Program-made: the position numbers and the translations under genes
The notes under the pieces: model-generated
Databases searched by the model: none
Told to the model about the DNA's origin: nothing
Seen by the model: the letters and a program-made list of their open reading frames with translations, nothing else
Assembly (NCBI GenBank): GCA_030705745.1
Contig: JAUZPT010000107.1
Location: 1-8,567 of the forward strand
Source of the DNA: Bacillota bacterium
GTDB lineage: Bacteria > Bacillota > Bacilli > Bacillales > Cytobacillaceae
Length of the DNA stretch: 8,567 bases
Direction: 5' to 3'
Shown here: positions 5,863-8,567 of the stretch, in pieces
How positions within the stretch are numbered: the first letter of the stretch is position 1
Layout: each line of letters opens with the position of its first letter

Positions 5863-6642
5863 ATGAGCTTAACTTTTATCATCGTTCTTTTTCTAGTTGG
5901 TTTTATCGGGTCATTTATTTCCGGAATGGTTGGGATTGGCGGAGCGATTGTCAATTTCCCAATGCTTTTGTACATTCCACCATTATTTGGTTTTGCGGCA
6001 TTTACCGCGCATGAAGTATCAGGCATCAGTGCCGTTCAGGTCTTATTTGCGACGATAGCCGGAGTTTTGGCTTACCGAAATAGCGGGTATTTAAATAAAA
6101 AAATTATCTTCCCGATGGGTGCCAGTATTTTGGCAGGGAGCTTTATCGGAGGGTTTTTCTCCCATCTTCTCCCCGAAGCGGGTATTAATTTAGTGTACGG
6201 GATTCTGGCTCTTATCGCGGTTGTGCTAATGTTTATACCGAAAAAGGGAATCGATGATTTACCTGCTAATCAGTTGAAGTTCAATATCGCATTAGGAATG
6301 GCACTTTCCTTTATTGTCGGTGTAAGTGCTGGAGTTGTTGGAGCAGGAGGGGCATTTTTGCTCGTGCCCATTATGCTTGGCGTCCTAAAAATCCCTACAA
6401 GGGTTACGATTGCTTCCTCGCTGGCGATCACGCTCATTTCATCGGTCGGTGTTACGATAGGCAAAGTAACAACGGGTCAGGTGCCGTGGCTGCCTACAAT
6501 GGTTGTTGTGATAGCCAGTTTTATTGCCTCAGCACTGGGTGCGAAGGCAGGCAAAAAAATGAATACTAAAATTCTGCAAGGCATTCTCGCCGTTTTAATT
6601 GGAATCACCGCTATTAAAATCTGGATAGGTATACTATTTTAA
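5863..6642 (+). CDS. yrkJ: TauE/SafE-family membrane transporter, probable sulfite/thiosulfate exporter (YrkJ-like)
   Basis: A 259-residue polytopic membrane protein (about eight hydrophobic segments) of the TauE/SafE (UPF0721) family. The family's internal duplication is visible: [15 protein letters not shown] (21-35) in the first half and [16 protein letters not shown] (157-172) in the second, each preceded by a helix. The motif [21 protein letters not shown] (47-67) follows the first repeat, and [15 protein letters not shown] (182-196) is its second-half counterpart. Members export organosulfonates or sulfur oxyanions; beside a persulfide dioxygenase the likely cargo is sulfite or thiosulfate, which is inference. 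TAGGGGG sits 7 nt before the ATG, 30 bp after yrkI. It is the last gene of the operon and matches the terminal position of yrkJ in B. subtilis and the presence of a tauE gene in the staphylococcal cst locus. Confidence 0.87.
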   Translation: MSLTFIIVLFLVGFIGSFISGMVGIGGAIVNFPMLLYIPPLFGFAAFTAHEVSGISAVQVLFATIAGVLAYRNSGYLNKKIIFPMGASILAGSFIGGFFSHLLPEAGINLVYGILALIAVVLMFIPKKGIDDLPANQLKFNIALGMALSFIVGVSAGVVGAGGAFLLVPIMLGVLKIPTRVTIASSLAITLISSVGVTIGKVTTGQVPWLPTMVVVIASFIASALGAKAGKKMNTKILQGILAVLIGITAIKIWIGILF

Positions 6643-6645
6643 AGG

Positions 6646-6670
6646 GCATTCGATATTGAATGCTTCTTTG
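6646..6670 (+). terminator. Possible weak terminator after yrkJ
   Basis: GCATTC (6646-6651), a 6-nt loop and GAATGC (6658-6663) form a short stem 3 bp past the yrkJ stop, followed by TTCTTTG. The stem is short and the T-tract broken, so read-through to the stronger hairpin at 6883-6906 is likely. Confidence 0.4.
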
Positions 6671-6792
6671 TGCGTTCCCGCTTACTCGATTAGGAGTAGG
6701 TCAGGGGAGACCCCGCAGGAGCTGGAAGCGCATAGGAGGCTCCCCGAACCGCCAGGGGCGGAAATCAACAGACATGTTTCAGAAAGCACAAA
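6667..6792. repeat. GC-rich structured intergenic repeat of Bacillus type
   Basis: The 126-bp stretch is bounded by TTTGTGC (6667-6673) and its exact reverse complement GCACAAA (6786-6792), and is much richer in G+C than its surroundings. Nested hairpins are visible: CTTACTC/GAGTAGG (6681-6687 with 6694-6700, one G-T pair), GGGGAG/CTCCCC (6704-6709 with 6740-6745) and CCGCC/GGCGG (6749-6753 with 6757-6761). The string GGAGACCCCGCAGGAGC, the later GAGGCTCCCCGAACCGCC and the closing GGAAATCAAC recall a high-copy intergenic repeat that I know from Bacillaceae chromosomes. No protein is encoded. Its role is unknown; a mobile palindromic repeat or structured RNA are the main options. The copy number cannot be judged from one window. 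Confidence 0.6.
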
Positions 6793-6795
6793 AAA

Positions 6796-6835
6796 ACTGT
6801 AAACATCCCCGATTTTTATCGAGTTTGTCTACAGT
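6796..6835. repeat. Imperfect long inverted repeat next to the GC-rich element
   Basis: The arms 6796-6813 and 6818-6835 pair over most of 18 bp around a TTTT loop, with perfect ends (ACTGTA with TACAGT) and perfect inner pairs (CGAT with ATCG), and four mismatches between. No T-tract follows, so it is a poor terminator in either direction. It may be the tail of the adjacent repeat or a separate palindromic unit. Confidence 0.5.
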
Positions 6836-6840
6836 CTGAT

Positions 6841-6859
6841 CCCATCATAATATGATGGG
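6841..6859. repeat. Perfect 19-bp palindrome
   Basis: CCCATCATAATATGATGGG is self-complementary around one central base. It lies between two converging transcription units, 60 bp beyond the ABC permease stop. It is too AT-rich at the centre to be a good terminator and could be a protein-binding site or a transcript-stabilising hairpin. Confidence 0.5.
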
Positions 6860-6882
6860 TATTCTTCAAAGCTTAAAAAATG

Positions 6883-6906
6883 AAAAGGAGCATTTGCTCC
6901 TTTTTT
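6883..6906. terminator. Bidirectional Rho-independent terminator
   Basis: AAAAGGAGC (6883-6891), loop ATTT, GCTCCTTTT (6896-6904) form a strong stem with a T-run on the plus side (6901-6906) and TTTTCATTTTTT on the minus side. It ends the ABC permease transcript coming from the right, 20 bp after the stop codon, and can also stop the sulfur operon transcript from the left. Confidence 0.87.
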
Positions 6907-6925
6907 CTACTTGGATGGATCTTAA

Positions 6926-7762
6926 TTATTTGATTGAGCCTTGCATCACACCATTAATGATTGATTTCTGGCCAATCATATAAATAATCAAGATGGGAAT
7001 TATTGTTAATAGAATTGCAGGAATCAGCAGTTCCCAGTTGTTCATATACGTACCGTTGAAAACTTTCATCTGAACCGGCATTGTATAGACACTTTCGTCA
7101 TTTAAGATTAGGGAAGGAAGCAAGTAATCATTCCAAATCCATAGCACATTTAGAATGGCAATCGTTACTGTTATTGGTTTAAGCATAGGAAAAACAATTA
7201 AGAAAAACGTTTGTATCGTGTTGCAGCCATCAATTCTCGCTGCCTCTTCCACTTCAACTGGAATGGATTTGATAAATCCATGAAACATAAAGATGGAAAG
7301 AGCGCTTCCGAATCCGATATAAAAAAAGATCAATAAAGGAATCGGAATAATATCAATTAATTGAAGTTTTGCTCCATAAATATAAATTAGCGGAATCATT
7401 AATGATTGAAATGGAATAACCATGGATGCCACTAAAATCGTGAAAAAGATTTTAGTGTATCTCGTTGGTTTTCTAACCAAATGATATGCAGCCATCGCAG
7501 AGAATAACAAGATAAGAAGAGTACTTATAGTTGTAATAATAAAAGAGTTTTTAAATGTAACTAAAAAATTCATCTTAGCAATGACGTCGCCGAAATGTGA
7601 AAAATTCCAATGTGTAGGAATGGAAAATGGATTCGTTAAAATATCCCCATTACCCTTGAATGAATTGATAATCAGCAGGAAAAAAGGAAACACAAAACAA
7701 ACCAATGCAACAATCGATATTATATAGACGAAGGTAGAAGTAACCATTTTTCTTGTACTCAC
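6926..7762 (-). CDS. Sugar ABC transporter permease, MalG-type (CUT1 family)
   Basis: A 278-residue inner-membrane permease, full length for the family, with about six transmembrane helices. The first helix is near residues 10-33. The cytoplasmic EAA loop reads EEAARIDGCNTIQTFF...FPMLKP (about 172-196), the site that docks the ATP-binding subunit. The C-terminus, GQKSIINGVMQGSIK, is typical of MalG-type permeases of carbohydrate importers. Translation starts at a GTG (7762-7760) whose first base is the last base of the upstream gene's TAG stop; GGAGGT lies about 9 nt upstream, so the two permeases are translationally coupled. An ATG five codons further in is a weaker alternative. The substrate-binding protein and ATPase genes are not in the window, so the sugar cannot be named. 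A strong terminator follows the gene. Confidence 0.9.
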   Translation of the reverse strand: MSTRKMVTSTFVYIISIVALVCFVFPFFLLIINSFKGNGDILTNPFSIPTHWNFSHFGDVIAKMNFLVTFKNSFIITTISTLLILLFSAMAAYHLVRKPTRYTKIFFTILVASMVIPFQSLMIPLIYIYGAKLQLIDIIPIPLLIFFYIGFGSALSIFMFHGFIKSIPVEVEEAARIDGCNTIQTFFLIVFPMLKPITVTIAILNVLWIWNDYLLPSLILNDESVYTMPVQMKVFNGTYMNNWELLIPAILLTIIPILIIYMIGQKSIINGVMQGSIK

Positions 7763-8567
7763 TATGCTTCAACCTCCAATCTCTTACTTGAAGATACCTG
7801 AATTCCCGTAACAATCGCGACAATAATAAATAGAATAATTGCCTCTGCTTGCCCTGTTCCGTAATCCGCTTGAACAAAAGCTTTATTCACCACATGCATC
7901 GAAACCATCTCGGTGCTGTTGTATGGTCCGCCTTTTGTTAGAGAAAAGTTCAAGTCATAGACCATAAACGCATTTTTTAAAGACAAGAAGATCGTTACTA
8001 CAAAAGAAGGCACCATTAACGGAAGAGTAACATTAATGAGTCTTCGAAATGGACTTGCTCCATCAATAGTTGCAGCTTCGATCAGTTCTTTTGGAATACT
8101 AATCAACCCTGCAATGAAAATGATCATCATATAACCGGATGTTTGCCAAATGGTCACGAGAACCATCGCCCAAAAAGCCATGTGTGGATCACCTAACCAG
8201 CCTAGCTTCAGCCATGAAATCCCTAGCTTTTCACCCAATGCTGGTAACGATTGAACGAACACAAATTGCCATATATATCCAAGAACGAGTCCTCCAATTA
8301 AATTTGGAGTAAAATAAGCTGTTCTCAAGGAGTTTTGAATCTTTATTCCTGAAGTTACCAGATAGGCTAACCCAAATCCCACAAGATTCACAAAAAAGAC
8401 TGTAGCCACTACAAATTTAAGAGTTAACCAAAGTGAATCCCAGAACTGATTATCATGAATTGCATTCACATAATTCAATAGCCCCGAAAAAACCGGAGGG
8501 TCTGATGGGGTAGACATACTATTAAGAGTTAAATAAATCCCGTATACGAATGGGATTATAATCGTGA
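7762..8567 (-). CDS. Sugar ABC transporter permease, MalF-type (CUT1 family), N-terminus beyond window
   Basis: A permease whose frame runs through the right edge; 268 residues are visible including the C-terminus. Although a methionine codon occurs at 8517, the frame stays open upstream and encodes TIIIPFVYGIYLTLNS, the end of the first transmembrane helix usual in MalF/UgpA-type permeases, so the true start is outside the window. The EAA loop reads EAATIDGASPFRRLINVTLPLMVP (positions 147-170 counted from the internal Met). The segment SLTKGGPYNSTEM (192-204) is characteristic of sugar permeases of this class. The TAG stop overlaps the GTG of the MalG-type partner by one base. Together they form the membrane channel of a CUT1 importer, powered by an ATPase (often shared MsmX in Bacillus) and fed by an extracellular binding protein that should lie upstream. 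Confidence 0.9.
   Translation of the reverse strand, partial: TIIIPFVYGIYLTLNSMSTPSDPPVFSGLLNYVNAIHDNQFWDSLWLTLKFVVATVFFVNLVGFGLAYLVTSGIKIQNSLRTAYFTPNLIGGLVLGYIWQFVFVQSLPALGEKLGISWLKLGWLGDPHMAFWAMVLVTIWQTSGYMMIIFIAGLISIPKELIEAATIDGASPFRRLINVTLPLMVPSFVVTIFLSLKNAFMVYDLNFSLTKGGPYNSTEMVSMHVVNKAFVQADYGTGQAEAIILFIIVAIVTGIQVSSSKRLEVEA

Noticed and set aside
6643..6925. CRISPR array or small protein gene in the structured intergenic region
   Set aside because: The repeats are inverted and different from each other, with no regular direct repeat and spacer pattern, and no frame has a start with a ribosome site.
8515..8517. Methionine at 8517 as the true start of the MalF-type permease
   Set aside because: The frame continues upstream to the window edge and encodes the end of the expected first transmembrane helix; no ribosome site precedes 8517.

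Overview
The window looks like chromosomal DNA of a low-GC Gram-positive Bacillaceae (Bacillus or a close relative). The evidence is AT-rich sequence, strong GGAGG-type Shine-Dalgarno (SD) sites at nearly every gene, consensus sigma-A promoter elements, and a gene order that recalls the Bacillus subtilis yrkE-yrkF-yrkH-yrkI-yrkJ cluster. All identifications come from reading the sequence and from family knowledge; no database search was run.

Layout. (1) Positions 1-881, minus strand: N-terminal part of an NCS2-family nucleobase (uracil/xanthine-type) permease that runs off the left edge. (2) 882-1097: intergenic, with two overlapping inverted repeats. (3) 1124-1354, minus: a 76-aa excisionase/MerR-like helix-turn-helix protein with its own terminator. 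(4) 1626-2018, plus: a DUF202/YidH-type membrane protein behind a promoter carrying a CstR-like operator, closed by a strong terminator. (5) 2212-6642, plus: the core of the window, eight closely spaced genes for handling persulfide (sulfane) sulfur. In order they are a degenerate membrane-anchored rhodanese, a DsrE-family protein (YrkE), a membrane-anchored active rhodanese, a soluble rhodanese, a TusA-rhodanese fusion (YrkF/CstA-like), a rhodanese-metallo-beta-lactamase fusion resembling persulfide dioxygenase CstB (YrkH), a stand-alone TusA (YrkI) and a TauE/SafE anion exporter (YrkJ). (6) 6643-6925: no gene; a weak hairpin, a GC-rich structured Bacillus intergenic repeat, two more inverted repeats and a bidirectional terminator. 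(7) 6926-8567, minus: two translationally coupled permeases of a CUT1-type sugar ABC transporter, the upstream one cut by the right edge.

How the core probably works (inference). Rhodanese, TusA and DsrE proteins pass sulfur as protein cysteine persulfides. YrkH would oxidise low-molecular-weight persulfide to sulfite, and its rhodanese domain could combine sulfite with sulfane sulfur to give thiosulfate. The TauE/SafE protein would export the sulfur oxyanion. Near-palindromic TATACCC-N4-GGGTA sites at 2148-2165 and 2565-2582, with weaker ones at 1529-1544 and 4410-4425, are what a CsoR/CstR-family persulfide-sensing repressor binds. No cstR gene is in the window, so the regulator must be encoded elsewhere. 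The least explained parts are the active-site-dead rhodanese at the head of the operon and the DUF202 protein, which appears to share the operator.
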